Shown: in pieces, positions 18,357-27,510 of the stretch
Position numbering within the stretch: position 1 is the first letter of the stretch
Layout: every line of letters begins with the position of its first letter
From: Croceivirga sp.
GTDB taxonomy: Bacteria > Bacteroidota > Bacteroidia > Flavobacteriales > Flavobacteriaceae
Length of the DNA stretch: 64,000 bases
Direction of reading: 5' to 3'
Assembly: GCA_028284935.1 (NCBI GenBank)
Contig: JANQQQ010000027.1
Location: 20,187 to 84,186, forward strand
Notes under the pieces: model-generated
The model's database searches: none
Told to the model about the DNA's origin: nothing
What the model saw: the letters and a program-made list of their open reading frames with translations, nothing else
Program-made: the position numbers and the translations under genes

Positions 18357-19436
18357 TTAAGCGTATTGGTCACCAAAGGTCTCACTGACCTGGTTACGAA
18401 CTTTTTTAATATCCTGTTCTTTGGATTTTGGGTAAATCAAAAGCACATCTTCCTTATCCACTATAATGTAATTTTCCAAGCCATCAACCACCACCACTTT
18501 GTTTTTGGGGGAACGAATCATGTTTCCTTTGGAATCCAGCAACATGGTCTTGGCATTGACCACGGCATTATCGTTATCGTCTTTTTCCAGTTTTTCATAT
18601 AAGGCCCCCCAAGTACCCAGATCATTCCAATCAAAGGTTGCTGGTAGTGTATAAATAGCTTTGGACCGTTCCAATATAGCATAATCTATTGATATGTTGT
18701 CCGCTTTGGGATAGTTCTCCTTGATGAATTTACGCTCATCAGGGGTATTGTAGCAGGAAAGACCTTCTTGAAAAAGTTGGTACTGACTGGGCTGATGTGC
18801 CTTAAAGGCATTGACAATGGTTTCCACGCTCCACATAAAAATCCCAGCGTTCCATAAGAAGTTTCCCTGGGCCAAAAAATCCTTTGCTGTTTCTAAATTG
18901 GGCTTCTCACGGAACTGGGCCACTTTTTTGAGTTGATTGTTATCGGGCTTCTCATACTCAATATAGCCGAAACCCGTGTTTGGATATGTGGGCTGAATTC
19001 CCAAGGTGCAGAGTACGTTTTCTTCCTCGCACTTTTTAAAACAGGTTTGTACATCATTGGCAAAGGCTTCTTCATCTTCAATCCAATGGTCACTGGGAGC
19101 TACAATCATTATCCCATTAGGGTTCATTTTTTGAATCTTCAAAGCCGCATATAAAATGCATGGCGCGGTATTTCGCATGGCAGGCTCCAATACCACTTGA
19201 TCTTGAGTGAGTTGGGGCAATTGCTCCAGCACCAGATTATTGTAGCGCTCATTGGTCAGAATTAAAATGTTTTCCGTGGGGATAAAACGATTCAATCGGT
19301 CAAATGTCTTTTGAATTAGGGTTTTTCCCGTTCCCAACATATCATGGAACTGTTTGGGATTATCAGTAGTACTCACAGGCCAAAACCGTGATCCCACGCC
19401 TCCCGCCATCAAAACGGCATAGTAATTCTTGTTCAT
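18357..19436 (-). CDS. manC: Mannose-1-phosphate guanylyltransferase
   Basis: This enzyme makes GDP-mannose from mannose 1-phosphate and GTP, the precursor for GDP-fucose and for mannose-containing polysaccharides. The 359 residues match the single-domain form, without the C-terminal isomerase domain. The nucleotide-binding loop AGGVGSRFWP is at 11-20, followed by NPKQF (26-30), APSDHWI near 114, FREKP, and the metal/sugar site NAGIFMW. It sits between the sprT-like gene (10 bases upstream) and DUF389 (3 bases downstream) in a tight minus-strand cluster. The grouping does not suggest a shared pathway. Confidence 0.93.
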   Translation of the reverse strand: MNKNYYAVLMAGGVGSRFWPVSTTDNPKQFHDMLGTGKTLIQKTFDRLNRFIPTENILILTNERYNNLVLEQLPQLTQDQVVLEPAMRNTAPCILYAALKIQKMNPNGIMIVAPSDHWIEDEEAFANDVQTCFKKCEEENVLCTLGIQPTYPNTGFGYIEYEKPDNNQLKKVAQFREKPNLETAKDFLAQGNFLWNAGIFMWSVETIVNAFKAHQPSQYQLFQEGLSCYNTPDERKFIKENYPKADNISIDYAILERSKAIYTLPATFDWNDLGTWGALYEKLEKDDNDNAVVNAKTMLLDSKGNMIRSPKNKVVVVDGLENYIIVDKEDVLLIYPKSKEQDIKKVRNQVSETFGDQYA

Positions 19437-19446
19437 GATTTCTTTT

Positions 19447-20055
19447 TTAGTCGGTTATCAATTCCACTTCGGCATTGGGTTGAAACAAATACATGCGTCC
19501 CGTTCCCATTTCCAGACATTCATAGCGTTTTATCCGTTTATTCCCTTTTTTGAATAGCTTCCCATTATAAATGCGAAAAACACTGCCCAAGGGCAGTTCA
19601 AAAACGTAAGATTTTTCTGTATGTTGTATCTCGTCATAGGCTTGAAGTGCTATGGATAAATTCGCATCGGTACTACTGCTTGCTTTTGGGTTTTTAAAAT
19701 GTTTTGCAATCAATGGCAGAAGCTGATTGGGAAAAATGTCCGGTCGGATAAAGGGGACCATCAATTCCTGAAAAGTTCGTTTCCACTCATTTCCATGAGG
19801 TTTTATATGTCGTCCAAAGCGTTCAAAGGCCACCAAATGGGCAATCTCATGCACCAAAGTGATTAAAAATCGGTATTTGTTAAGCGTTGCATTGACGGTG
19901 ATTTGATGTTGGCCATTGGAAAGTCTTCTATAGTCCCCATGCCGTGTGACCCTATGGTTCACGATTTTGAGGTGGACTCCGTGTTCCCTGATAAGATGCA
20001 AACAGGAAGGAACGGCACGCTCGGGAAGATATTTTTGCAATGTGGAATCCCCCAA
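19447..20055 (-). CDS. SprT-like zinc metalloprotease domain protein
   Basis: The 202-residue protein has the zinc site HEIAH (H69, E70, H73) with a further His at 83 or 87, as in SprT/SPRTN-like domains. The C-terminus carries KRYECLEMGTGRMYLFQP, the usual tail of the Bacteroidota version. The family's eukaryotic members cleave DNA-protein crosslinks; the bacterial role is not established. The start is a TTG at 20055. I see no in-frame ATG or GTG between a stop upstream and this codon, and another TTG at 20040 is a possible alternative. It is the first gene of the sprT-manC-DUF389 cluster. Confidence 0.85.
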   Translation of the reverse strand: MGDSTLQKYLPERAVPSCLHLIREHGVHLKIVNHRVTRHGDYRRLSNGQHQITVNATLNKYRFLITLVHEIAHLVAFERFGRHIKPHGNEWKRTFQELMVPFIRPDIFPNQLLPLIAKHFKNPKASSSTDANLSIALQAYDEIQHTEKSYVFELPLGSVFRIYNGKLFKKGNKRIKRYECLEMGTGRMYLFQPNAEVELITD

Positions 20056-20091
20056 CTTGGAATTATTTTTTACGAAGTTACAAGCTCATCA

Positions 20092-20099
20092 TAAATTTG
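20092..20099 (+). promoter_or_regulatory. Putative -7 element upstream of the glycosidase-like lipoprotein
   Basis: TAAATTTG matches the TAnnTTTG consensus and lies 48 bases before the chosen ATG at 20147. No TTG is seen at the best -33 distance, so the assignment is weak. Confidence 0.35.
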
Positions 20100-20146
20100 A
20101 GCATAGAAAAAGTACTTTCTCCCTATTTTTAAGAAAATTTAGCCGT

Positions 20147-22471
20147 ATGGAATCCCGTTTCACGATGTTACTTTTGGTAGCTACCCTTTTCATTTCCTGT
20201 ACTTCCATCCAAGAGTCACCTGCCATCAGCGATTTGGTTTTGGATAGCCCACACATTGAAGGAAAAGAGGAATATCTGTCCTCTCCCTATGTCACAGCAG
20301 GAAATCGGGCATATATGGTAGGCCATCAAGATGGCTCTTTTCCGGAACTGGGATGGCACATCAAAGGGGAAATGGGAGGTATTTGGAACCATCCCATAAA
20401 ATTGATGGATGGTTTTAACATTACCCTGAATTGGGATGATTATTCTTTCCCCCTAGATAAGGCTAGAAAGTTCACCAACTACCCCATGGCCAATGTCCAT
20501 CACTATTCCATACCCGAAAAAGGATTGGAAGTCAAACGATGGCAGTTTGTCCCTGACGATGAGGAAGGTGTTTTTGTTCAAGTGGAGATGGAGAATACGG
20601 GGAGCGAAAACCAACATTTTTTTATTGATTTTGTGGGCCATGCGGATGTAAGGCCAACCTGGCTGGGCGAGCGTACTGATATGATTGATGGTCAGGATGA
20701 AGCTGAGTTTCATGAAGACATTGATGGTTGGGTGGTAAAAGATGCCAATAATCCTTGGCTTGTTTGCTTTGGAACTTCGTTAAAACCGACTAGAACATCA
20801 GAAGTCAAAAGCACATTTATGGGCATGGGGTCTTCCAATACTATGGAGTTCCCATTTGAACTGGAACCAAATACGACCAAAGTCATCAATTTTATCATAT
20901 CCGGTTCCTATACTTCAGAACAAGAAGCCATTGACACCTATAAAAGGATAAAAATGGAATGGCCCACGCTATTTGAAAGCAAAAAGCAGCGGTATCAAGC
21001 TTTGGCACAACAGACCAAACTGACCGTTCCGGACAAAACAATGCAACAGACCTTTGAGTGGTTAAAATACAATTGCGATTGGCTAGTGCGGACCGTGCCC
21101 GAACTTGGGAGCGGGATTGGTGCAGGCATCCCTGATTACCCCTGGTATTTTGGGGTGGACAGTGAATACGCACTAATGGGCTATATGGCCGTTGGTCAAG
21201 ACGATGTGGTGTATAATACCATACAATTGTTGGATAGTGTATCCAATGCGGTCAATGGCAACGGAAAAATTATCCATGAAATGTCGACGAACGGAGCGGT
21301 CTTTAATGATGGAAACATCAATGAAACGCCACAGTATTCCTCTTTGATCTGGTACATCTATCAATGGAACGGGGATAAGGAGTTTCTAAAAAGTTACTTT
21401 CCTACCATCAAAAAGGGCCTGGAGTGGCTTTTGAAGGAAAATGATGCCGATGGCAATGGATTTCCTGAAGGCTTTGGGATGATGGAGATTCATGGTTTGG
21501 ATAGTGAAATGATTGATGTGGCCGCCTATTCCCAAAAGGGCTTTGCGGATGCCGCCAAAATAGCTGACGTCCTTGGCGATGCTGCCTTAGCGAACGCCTA
21601 TGAAGCCGTAGCTGCCAACCTAAAGGAAAAGATCAATACGCAATTCTGGTCGGAGGATTTTAATTCCTATGCCGATTTTATGGGAACTGACGAACAGGCC
21701 TTGCATTTGATCGAAGACGCCATTGTCCGTGCGGATACCTTGGACAAGCCTTGGGCGATCGAAGAACTGAAGGCTACACGACGCTTTATAAAGAACAACC
21801 CTTCTTCCAAACCAAGGCCCTTTGTCATGCACCACAATTGGGTGGTCAACACCCCTATGGAGGTAGGCATTGCAGATTCCACAAGAGCGATAAAGGCCTT
21901 GGAAACGGCTAAAGACTATGTAAATCCCTTTGGGGTGTTTGTCACGGGAATCGACCGTGATGCCTCTGCAGGTTCCAATGATGGTGCCTACAAAGCCCCA
22001 CCCATTTTTACTTATACCGGTGCGGTCATGACCTTGCCTACAGGAGTACAGGTACGAGCGGAAAACAACTATGGGCGGCCTAACGAAGCCTTGGACTATT
22101 TGGAGCGTATGACGCGTTCTTTTAGCTATGCCCTACCCGGGAGTATGTACGAGGTTTCCCCTGATTTTGGGATGATGGTACAGGCATGGAACATCTACAG
22201 CTTTGCCTACCCCATCGTGCACCAATTTTTTGGTATACAGCCCGACGCTGCAGAAAAGGAAATTACTATTGCTCCCCAAATGCCGGATGCTTGGGACGAA
22301 GCGGCATTGGAACAGGTAAAAGTCGGGGAAAATATCATTTCCGTTTTTTACAAAAAGGAAAATGGGGAACCTAAAATAAAAGTGACGCAAACTATTCCTG
22401 AGTGGACCTTGAAACTAGTAACACCCGATGGAGAAATCTTAAGGGATAAAGGGGAAGGGATTGGAAACTAA
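20147..22471 (+). CDS. Six-hairpin glycosidase-like lipoprotein
   Basis: The start is ATG 20147, giving 774 residues that begin with a lipoprotein signal; the lipobox is FISC with Cys at about residue 18. The frame is open further upstream, but only into the sprT-like gene on the other strand. The N-terminal third is beta-rich. The second half has the alpha/alpha-barrel look of GH15/GH63/glycogen-debranching-like enzymes. Features there include DYPWYFGVDSEY, NETPQYSSLIWYIYQW, DGNGFPEGFGMMEI and a C-terminal APQMPDAWDEA. Acidic residues suited to catalysis are present, but the family cannot be fixed by eye. It is probably exported and acts on an alpha-linked glucan or similar polysaccharide. 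No sus genes are adjacent. Confidence 0.75.
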   Translation: MESRFTMLLLVATLFISCTSIQESPAISDLVLDSPHIEGKEEYLSSPYVTAGNRAYMVGHQDGSFPELGWHIKGEMGGIWNHPIKLMDGFNITLNWDDYSFPLDKARKFTNYPMANVHHYSIPEKGLEVKRWQFVPDDEEGVFVQVEMENTGSENQHFFIDFVGHADVRPTWLGERTDMIDGQDEAEFHEDIDGWVVKDANNPWLVCFGTSLKPTRTSEVKSTFMGMGSSNTMEFPFELEPNTTKVINFIISGSYTSEQEAIDTYKRIKMEWPTLFESKKQRYQALAQQTKLTVPDKTMQQTFEWLKYNCDWLVRTVPELGSGIGAGIPDYPWYFGVDSEYALMGYMAVGQDDVVYNTIQLLDSVSNAVNGNGKIIHEMSTNGAVFNDGNINETPQYSSLIWYIYQWNGDKEFLKSYFPTIKKGLEWLLKENDADGNGFPEGFGMMEIHGLDSEMIDVAAYSQKGFADAAKIADVLGDAALANAYEAVAANLKEKINTQFWSEDFNSYADFMGTDEQALHLIEDAIVRADTLDKPWAIEELKATRRFIKNNPSSKPRPFVMHHNWVVNTPMEVGIADSTRAIKALETAKDYVNPFGVFVTGIDRDASAGSNDGAYKAPPIFTYTGAVMTLPTGVQVRAENNYGRPNEALDYLERMTRSFSYALPGSMYEVSPDFGMMVQAWNIYSFAYPIVHQFFGIQPDAAEKEITIAPQMPDAWDEAALEQVKVGENIISVFYKKENGEPKIKVTQTIPEWTLKLVTPDGEILRDKGEGIGN

Positions 22472-22514
22472 GGTGCATGGTAATTCACGATTGTGCCCTA
22501 AAATCACCTACCAT

Positions 22515-23966
22515 TCACTTCTCGAACAACACCACCGTCTCAATATGCGCTGTATGGGGGAATTGGTCCACCAAGCTCCATTTTTTGATGGCATAGCCTG
22601 CCAAAGCCAATTGTTCCATATCCCTGGCCTGCGTTGCAGGATTGCAGGAAACATACACCAAACGCTCTGCATCCAATGCTATAATCTTTCGTAAGGTTTT
22701 TGGGGCAACTCCTGCACGCGAGGGATCCAAAATGATGGTCCGTATCTTGCCTTGGAATTCTGGATGTTCCCTTAAAAATGCACCTACATCCGCTGAAAAA
22801 AAACGCACCCCTTCCACCCTGTTCCGTTGCGCGTTCTCCTTGGCATCGGCAATGGCCGAGGCCACAATATCCACCCCAATGATTTCTGCGTTGGTACTCC
22901 TGGAGGCTACAATCTGCCCAATGGTCCCCGTACCACAGAACAGGTCCAAAACCACGGTATTGTCAATGGCCTCCTTTCGCTCCAAGGCATATTCCACCAC
23001 CTTTTCGTAAAGCTTTTCAGCCGACTTTGGGTTGGTCTGAAAAAAGCTTTTCATACTGATCTCAAACTGTAATCCTAGCAGTTCTTCCACAATTTTGTCT
23101 TCTCCATAGACCAATTGGATAGTGCCCGTAGTTGCCAAAACCCGATCACCAATTTCATCATTGATGGTATGCAAAAGCCCAGCTACTCGCTCTCCAAAAA
23201 TTCCAATCAAAAAATCAGCAAATTTTTGTAAACCAAAATGCTGCGAACCATGGGAGGTGGTGACCAGATTGAACAACAACTGATTGGTGCTATAGGATTT
23301 ACGCACCACAAAATACCGGAAGAACCCTTCTTTTCTGGGCGCATGCCATGGGGATAATCCCATTTTTTCACAATATTCCCTGATATCTTTTAAATGCTCC
23401 TCCACCTGTTGATCGAACAACCCAGAGTCCCCGTCCAAGTTCTCCGCACACCACCAGGTTCCTCTTTTTTTGAACCCAAGGGTAAATTCATCCACATCGG
23501 TATTACGCTCCCGGTCATATCCTATGGCCGAAAAACCGTATTCCATTTTATTACGATAGTGGAAGGTACTTGGGGAGGCAATGAACTCATCAAAAGTATC
23601 TTCAATATCAGGTACTTTACCAATACGCCGAAATAACTCTAGGGTACTCTTCTTTTTGTAGGTGTGTTGTTTTTCAATGGGCAGTTTGATGTAGGGCGCG
23701 CCAGGAATTTCCTGATAGGGTACCTCCATCTCATCCTCAGAAGCCGTTATGACTTCCAAAAGCTTACATTCGGCATAATTCCTGCTCGATTTCTTTACTT
23801 GCGCCTTTACATATTGCCCAGGTAAGGTGTTGGGCACAAATACCACAAATTCCCCCCATTCATTGCGCAGTCTTCCAATACCCTTTCCCCCGAAAGCGTA
23901 ATCCTCGATCTGGATGTCTAGAATCTGTCCCCTTTTCACAAACTTGTTTCGCGCTTTTCTTGCCAT
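22515..23966 (-). CDS. rlmD: RlmD/RumA-family 23S rRNA (uracil-C5) methyltransferase
   Basis: The protein has 483 residues with an N-terminal TRAM domain (about 1-70, beginning KRGQILDIQIEDYAFGGKG). The C-terminal SAM methyltransferase domain has motif I DLFCGTGTIGQ, ILDPSRAGV, and the catalytic cysteine C441 in YVSCNPATQARD. These enzymes methylate C5 of a uridine in 23S rRNA (U1939 or U747 in E. coli) or in tRNA. The cysteines that bind the 4Fe-4S cluster in E. coli RumA are not present; the matching region reads EIPGAPYIKLPIEKQ. Target specificity (RlmD or TrmA-like) is therefore inferred only from overall similarity. It converges on the glycosidase-like gene. Confidence 0.85.
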   Translation of the reverse strand: MARKARNKFVKRGQILDIQIEDYAFGGKGIGRLRNEWGEFVVFVPNTLPGQYVKAQVKKSSRNYAECKLLEVITASEDEMEVPYQEIPGAPYIKLPIEKQHTYKKKSTLELFRRIGKVPDIEDTFDEFIASPSTFHYRNKMEYGFSAIGYDRERNTDVDEFTLGFKKRGTWWCAENLDGDSGLFDQQVEEHLKDIREYCEKMGLSPWHAPRKEGFFRYFVVRKSYSTNQLLFNLVTTSHGSQHFGLQKFADFLIGIFGERVAGLLHTINDEIGDRVLATTGTIQLVYGEDKIVEELLGLQFEISMKSFFQTNPKSAEKLYEKVVEYALERKEAIDNTVVLDLFCGTGTIGQIVASRSTNAEIIGVDIVASAIADAKENAQRNRVEGVRFFSADVGAFLREHPEFQGKIRTIILDPSRAGVAPKTLRKIIALDAERLVYVSCNPATQARDMEQLALAGYAIKKWSLVDQFPHTAHIETVVLFEK

Positions 23967-24010
23967 AGCTTACCAGGTCTACACCTATACGATTTCTTAT
24001 CTTGTTACTG

Positions 24011-24691
24011 CTAAGGCGTACTGCTGCTTACTTGCAATATCTTTCCATTATAAAACTGATTTCCGGTCAACGCAAAATCTTTCATGTATTGCGCCATTTG
24101 TTGTGCCGTTAATGGGGCCTGGTAGTCCGGAAACGCTTCGGCCAACATTTCGGTCTGTACGGCGCCAATGGCCAATACATTAAAGGAAGGACCCGTTTCT
24201 TTAAATTCTTCGGCCCAGAGTTCAGTTAGTGTAATTACGGCTCCCTTACTGGAGCTATAAGCGGACAATCCTGGAAATTTCATGCTTCCTTGAATACCAC
24301 CCATGGAACTAATGGTGACCACATGACCGTTTTTGGGCATTTTGGGCACCACTAATCGGGTCAGTTCGGCCACGGCAAACACATTGACCTTGTAAATTGC
24401 CTCAAAGTCTTCTGTGGTGGTCGCTAGAAAAGGTTTATTCAATAGGGTTCCAGCATTATTGATCAGCACATCCACATGGTCCCACTCTGCAATGAATTCT
24501 TCTACTTTATCATAATCTTCCTGCTGGCATAAATCACAGGAAAATGTGGCGATATTGGAATGGTTGATATCCAGAATCGGTCTGGGATTACGAGAAAGGG
24601 CCAATACCTTGTGACCTTCATCCGCAAAAATTTGGGCAAGTTCAAAACCAATGCCACGACTGGTACCCGTTATGATAATGTTTTTTGACAT
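24011..24691 (-). CDS. Short-chain dehydrogenase/reductase (SDR)
   Basis: The classical SDR has 226 residues: the cofactor loop TGTSRGIG is at 8-15, NNAG at 78-81, the catalytic serine is around 128-129, and Y145 with K149 form the YxxxK pair. Arginines after the second strand (SRNPRP) favour NADP(H). The family is too broad to name a substrate. It is the same strand as and just upstream of rlmD, with 44 bases between; the REP-like palindrome lies in front of it. Confidence 0.9.
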   Translation of the reverse strand: MSKNIIITGTSRGIGFELAQIFADEGHKVLALSRNPRPILDINHSNIATFSCDLCQQEDYDKVEEFIAEWDHVDVLINNAGTLLNKPFLATTTEDFEAIYKVNVFAVAELTRLVVPKMPKNGHVVTISSMGGIQGSMKFPGLSAYSSSKGAVITLTELWAEEFKETGPSFNVLAIGAVQTEMLAEAFPDYQAPLTAQQMAQYMKDFALTGNQFYNGKILQVSSSTP

Positions 24692-24704
24692 AAAGTAAAA
24701 CTTC

Positions 24705-24770
24705 TGTCATTTCGAGCGTATGCGAGAAATCTTCATTTTAGATTTCTCACCCTTTGGGTTCGAAATGACA
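24705..24770. repeat. REP-like palindromic intergenic repeat
   Basis: The outer arms TGTCATTTCGA (24705-24715) and TCGAAATGACA (24760-24770) are perfect complements. Inside, GAGAAATCT and AGATTTCTC pair around a short TCATTTT loop. This pattern is well known as a dispersed palindromic element in many Flavobacteriaceae genomes. It fills most of the 84-base gap between the SDR start and the M28 peptidase stop and could fold into a long hairpin in RNA. Confidence 0.8.
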
Positions 24771-24775
24771 ATAGG

Positions 24776-25777
24776 TTAATTCATTTTAATCTCTTGCGTT
24801 TCGGCATTGGCAATACCTTCCACCACCGGTATCATTTTATTGATTACACGGGACATATGTTCAAAATTCATTTCCGAGACTTCATCGCCCACTTTATGGT
24901 AAAATGAAAAATTGGTGAAATCAAAGGTGCAATACGTATGGGCTGGGACCCCAAATTCCTTATAAAAATCGTAATTGTCCGACCTTTGGAACAACCCATA
25001 GTTCTTTGAAGTGGGCAAATAACCGATCAAATTCCCTCCAGCATATTTATTACTTACCTCAGCAAGGTTGGATTTATGATAGCCTGTGATAAAGAGTTCA
25101 TATTTTTTAGATCGTAAGGATACGCCCAACATTTCAAAATTGAGCATCACATAGAGGTTCAACTCGGCTTCCTTCATATTTTTTGCCATATGTTTGGAAC
25201 CCAACAACCCCTTCTCTTCGGCACTGAAAAGGGCAAAAATTAAGCTCCGTTTATTGGATTTTCCCTTGCCAAAATATCGGGCCAATTCCAATACCGCAGT
25301 GGTACCGGATGCATTATCGTTGGCTCCATTGGCAATATAATCGCCATTTTCGGGCTTTATGGTTCCAATATGGTCATAATGGGCGCCAATAACCATAAAT
25401 TCATCTTTTAATATGGGGTCATTTCCCTCAACCATACCCACAATATTGTAGGCCGGTTTTCTAAAATTGGAGAGCGTATCGCGATAGGTTTCGTAGTACG
25501 GTGGTATACCATATTCCTCAAAACGCTTTTCAATGTATTGGGCGGCGAGCTCAATACCCTCAGAACCCGTATCCCTTCCCTTTAGTTCATCAGAAGCCAA
25601 ATAGTTCATAATGGCCTCCACCTTCTGAACGGAAGTAAATTCTGCGGTTTTTGGGATTTCAGCCTTTAGGCCTTCAGGTCCAGAGGAAAGTATGGACTCG
25701 GAATCGGTTTCTACTATTTTAGTGGGCCCACAGGCCAAAAAAAGCAGCAAATAGCCATAGGAAAAAAGAGATTTCAT
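24776..25777 (-). CDS. M28 family metallopeptidase, lipoprotein
   Basis: The protein has 333 residues from ATG 25777; the frame is open further upstream, but that stretch covers the pdh terminator. A short lipoprotein signal ends at FLACG (Cys about 15). The zinc-binding residues of the M28 aminopeptidase fold are seen in GAHYDHIG, NGANDNASGT, SAEEKGLLGS and, near the end, FDFTNFSFYHKVGDEVSE. Family members are aminopeptidases or glutaminyl cyclase-like enzymes. It is probably anchored in the inner or outer membrane, facing the periplasm or surface. It is likely transcribed separately from pdhC because a terminator lies between them. Confidence 0.88.
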   Translation of the reverse strand: MKSLFSYGYLLLFLACGPTKIVETDSESILSSGPEGLKAEIPKTAEFTSVQKVEAIMNYLASDELKGRDTGSEGIELAAQYIEKRFEEYGIPPYYETYRDTLSNFRKPAYNIVGMVEGNDPILKDEFMVIGAHYDHIGTIKPENGDYIANGANDNASGTTAVLELARYFGKGKSNKRSLIFALFSAEEKGLLGSKHMAKNMKEAELNLYVMLNFEMLGVSLRSKKYELFITGYHKSNLAEVSNKYAGGNLIGYLPTSKNYGLFQRSDNYDFYKEFGVPAHTYCTFDFTNFSFYHKVGDEVSEMNFEHMSRVINKMIPVVEGIANAETQEIKMN

Positions 25778-25807
25778 TGTTGTAAGAATTTCAACCCTTG
25801 TTAAAGA

Positions 25808-25837
25808 TAAAAAAAGCATCCGCCAATGACGGATGCT
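25808..25837 (-). terminator. Rho-independent terminator of the pdhA-pdhC operon
   Basis: On the minus strand an 8-bp perfect stem (AGCATCCG with CGGATGCT, plus coordinates 25815-25822 and 25830-25837) and a 7-base loop are followed by seven U residues. It lies 28 bases after the pdhC stop. Confidence 0.9.
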
Positions 25838-25865
25838 CCCATACACTATCATTCTCAAATACGTT

Positions 25866-27506
25866 CTATGCCAACATGGTCACAGGGTTTTCCAAATAAG
25901 CACGTAAGGTCTGCAAAAACTGTGCGCCGGTAGCCCCATCTACCGTTCTATGATCACAGGCCAAGGTCACCTTCATGGTACTTCCTGGAACAATTGCTCC
26001 ATCTTTTACCACGGGCTTATCCACAATGGCACCCACTGATAAAATGGCCGAATTGGGCTGATTGATGATGGAAGTGAACTCCAAAATACCAAACATCCCT
26101 AGATTGGAAACGGTAAAGGTACTGCCTTCCATTTCATCAGGCTTGATTTTTTTAGTACGCGCGCGACCTGCTAAATCCTTAACACTGGCACCAATTTGAG
26201 TCAAACTCATTTGATCTGCGAATTTCAAAACCGGTACCACCAAACCTTCATCCACAGCAACGGCAACACCCATATGTACATGATGGTTATATCGGGTGGT
26301 ATCACCATTCCACGAAGTATTCACTTGCGGATGCTTTTTAAGCGCCATGGCACAAGCTTTTAAGACCATATCATTGAAGGACACTTTGGTATCTGGTAAC
26401 CCATTGATTTGTGCTCGGGAAGCCTTCGCATTGTCCATATCCACCTCTATGGTCAAATAGTAATGGGGCGCTGAGAACTTGGATTCACTTAATCGTTTAG
26501 CAATTACCTTACGCATGGTAGAGTTCTTCACCTCTTCAGAACCTTCTTCCCCTACCGGTAAGTTGATTGGGGCCATGGCCGGTGGAGCTGGGCTTTCAGC
26601 TGTAGTCGCCGGAACGGCCACAGGTACCACTGCAGGTTGATAATTCTCTACATCCCTTTTAATGATCCTACCGTGATCCCCAGAGCCATTGACCTGTGTC
26701 AGGTCAATGCCCTTATCGGCGGCAATCTTTTTAGCTAGGGGCGAAGCGAAAACGCGACCTGAACTATTGGCAGGTGCACTTTCAACTGGTTGAGAATCCA
26801 TAGCTACAGGAGCTTCAACAGTTTTTTCAGCAACCGCCTCCCCTTTTTTATCAGCAGTGCCACTGGCTTTTGCATTCAATATGGCATCCACATTAGTTCC
26901 CTCAGGACCAATAATGGCCAGTAACGAATCCACGGGTGCACCCTCACCCTCCTGTATTCCGATATGAAGTAAGGTTCCCGAATAGAAAGACTCAAATTCC
27001 ATGGTGGCCTTATCCGTCTCAATTTCGGCCAAAATATCACCCTCTTCCACAGTGTCGCCTACCTTTTTCAGCCATGAAGCCACGGTCCCTTCCTCCATGG
27101 TATCACTTAAACGGGGCATGGTAATAATTTCTACGCCTTCAGGCACTTCACCGCCAGAAGCAGGGGCGTCAACAGTAGTTTCTTGTTGTACTTCCTCCTT
27201 GACTTGCTCAGCTTTGGGTTCTTCCGGGGCAGTTCCAGTACCATTCAACAATGCCGAAATATCTTCCCCTTCCTCTCCAATAATGGCCAGTAGCGAATCT
27301 ACAGGTGCGCCATCACCTTCTTGTATACCAATATGCAATAAGGTCCCTTCGTGAAAGGATTCGAATTCCATGGTGGCCTTGTCTGTTTCAATTTCGGCCA
27401 GAATATCGCCTTCCTCAACCTTATCCCCAACTTTCTTTAACCATTTGGCGACAGTCCCTTCTTCCATGGTGTCGCTCAACCTTGGCATGTTGATTACTTC
27501 AGCCAT
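25866..27506 (-). CDS. pdhC: Dihydrolipoamide acetyltransferase, E2 of pyruvate dehydrogenase
   Basis: The 546-residue E2 has two nearly identical N-terminal lipoyl domains (about 1-80 and 127-205), with lipoylated lysines K43 and K166 in ETDKATME. Ala/Pro/Glu-rich linkers and a peripheral-subunit-binding domain around 248-288 (FASPLAKKIAADKGIDL) follow. The catalytic domain carries the active-site His519 in DHRTVDG. It transfers acetyl groups to CoA in the pyruvate dehydrogenase complex. The start lies 4 bases after the pdhA stop, so the two form an operon. E1 beta and E3 are not in the window, which is usual for this lineage. Confidence 0.95.
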   Translation of the reverse strand: MAEVINMPRLSDTMEEGTVAKWLKKVGDKVEEGDILAEIETDKATMEFESFHEGTLLHIGIQEGDGAPVDSLLAIIGEEGEDISALLNGTGTAPEEPKAEQVKEEVQQETTVDAPASGGEVPEGVEIITMPRLSDTMEEGTVASWLKKVGDTVEEGDILAEIETDKATMEFESFYSGTLLHIGIQEGEGAPVDSLLAIIGPEGTNVDAILNAKASGTADKKGEAVAEKTVEAPVAMDSQPVESAPANSSGRVFASPLAKKIAADKGIDLTQVNGSGDHGRIIKRDVENYQPAVVPVAVPATTAESPAPPAMAPINLPVGEEGSEEVKNSTMRKVIAKRLSESKFSAPHYYLTIEVDMDNAKASRAQINGLPDTKVSFNDMVLKACAMALKKHPQVNTSWNGDTTRYNHHVHMGVAVAVDEGLVVPVLKFADQMSLTQIGASVKDLAGRARTKKIKPDEMEGSTFTVSNLGMFGILEFTSIINQPNSAILSVGAIVDKPVVKDGAIVPGSTMKVTLACDHRTVDGATGAQFLQTLRAYLENPVTMLA

Positions 27507-27510
27507 CTAA

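Noticed and set aside
26980..27470. Long near-identical direct DNA repeats on the minus strand
   Set aside because: They encode the two tandem lipoyl domains of PdhC; this is normal domain duplication, not a mobile or CRISPR repeat.
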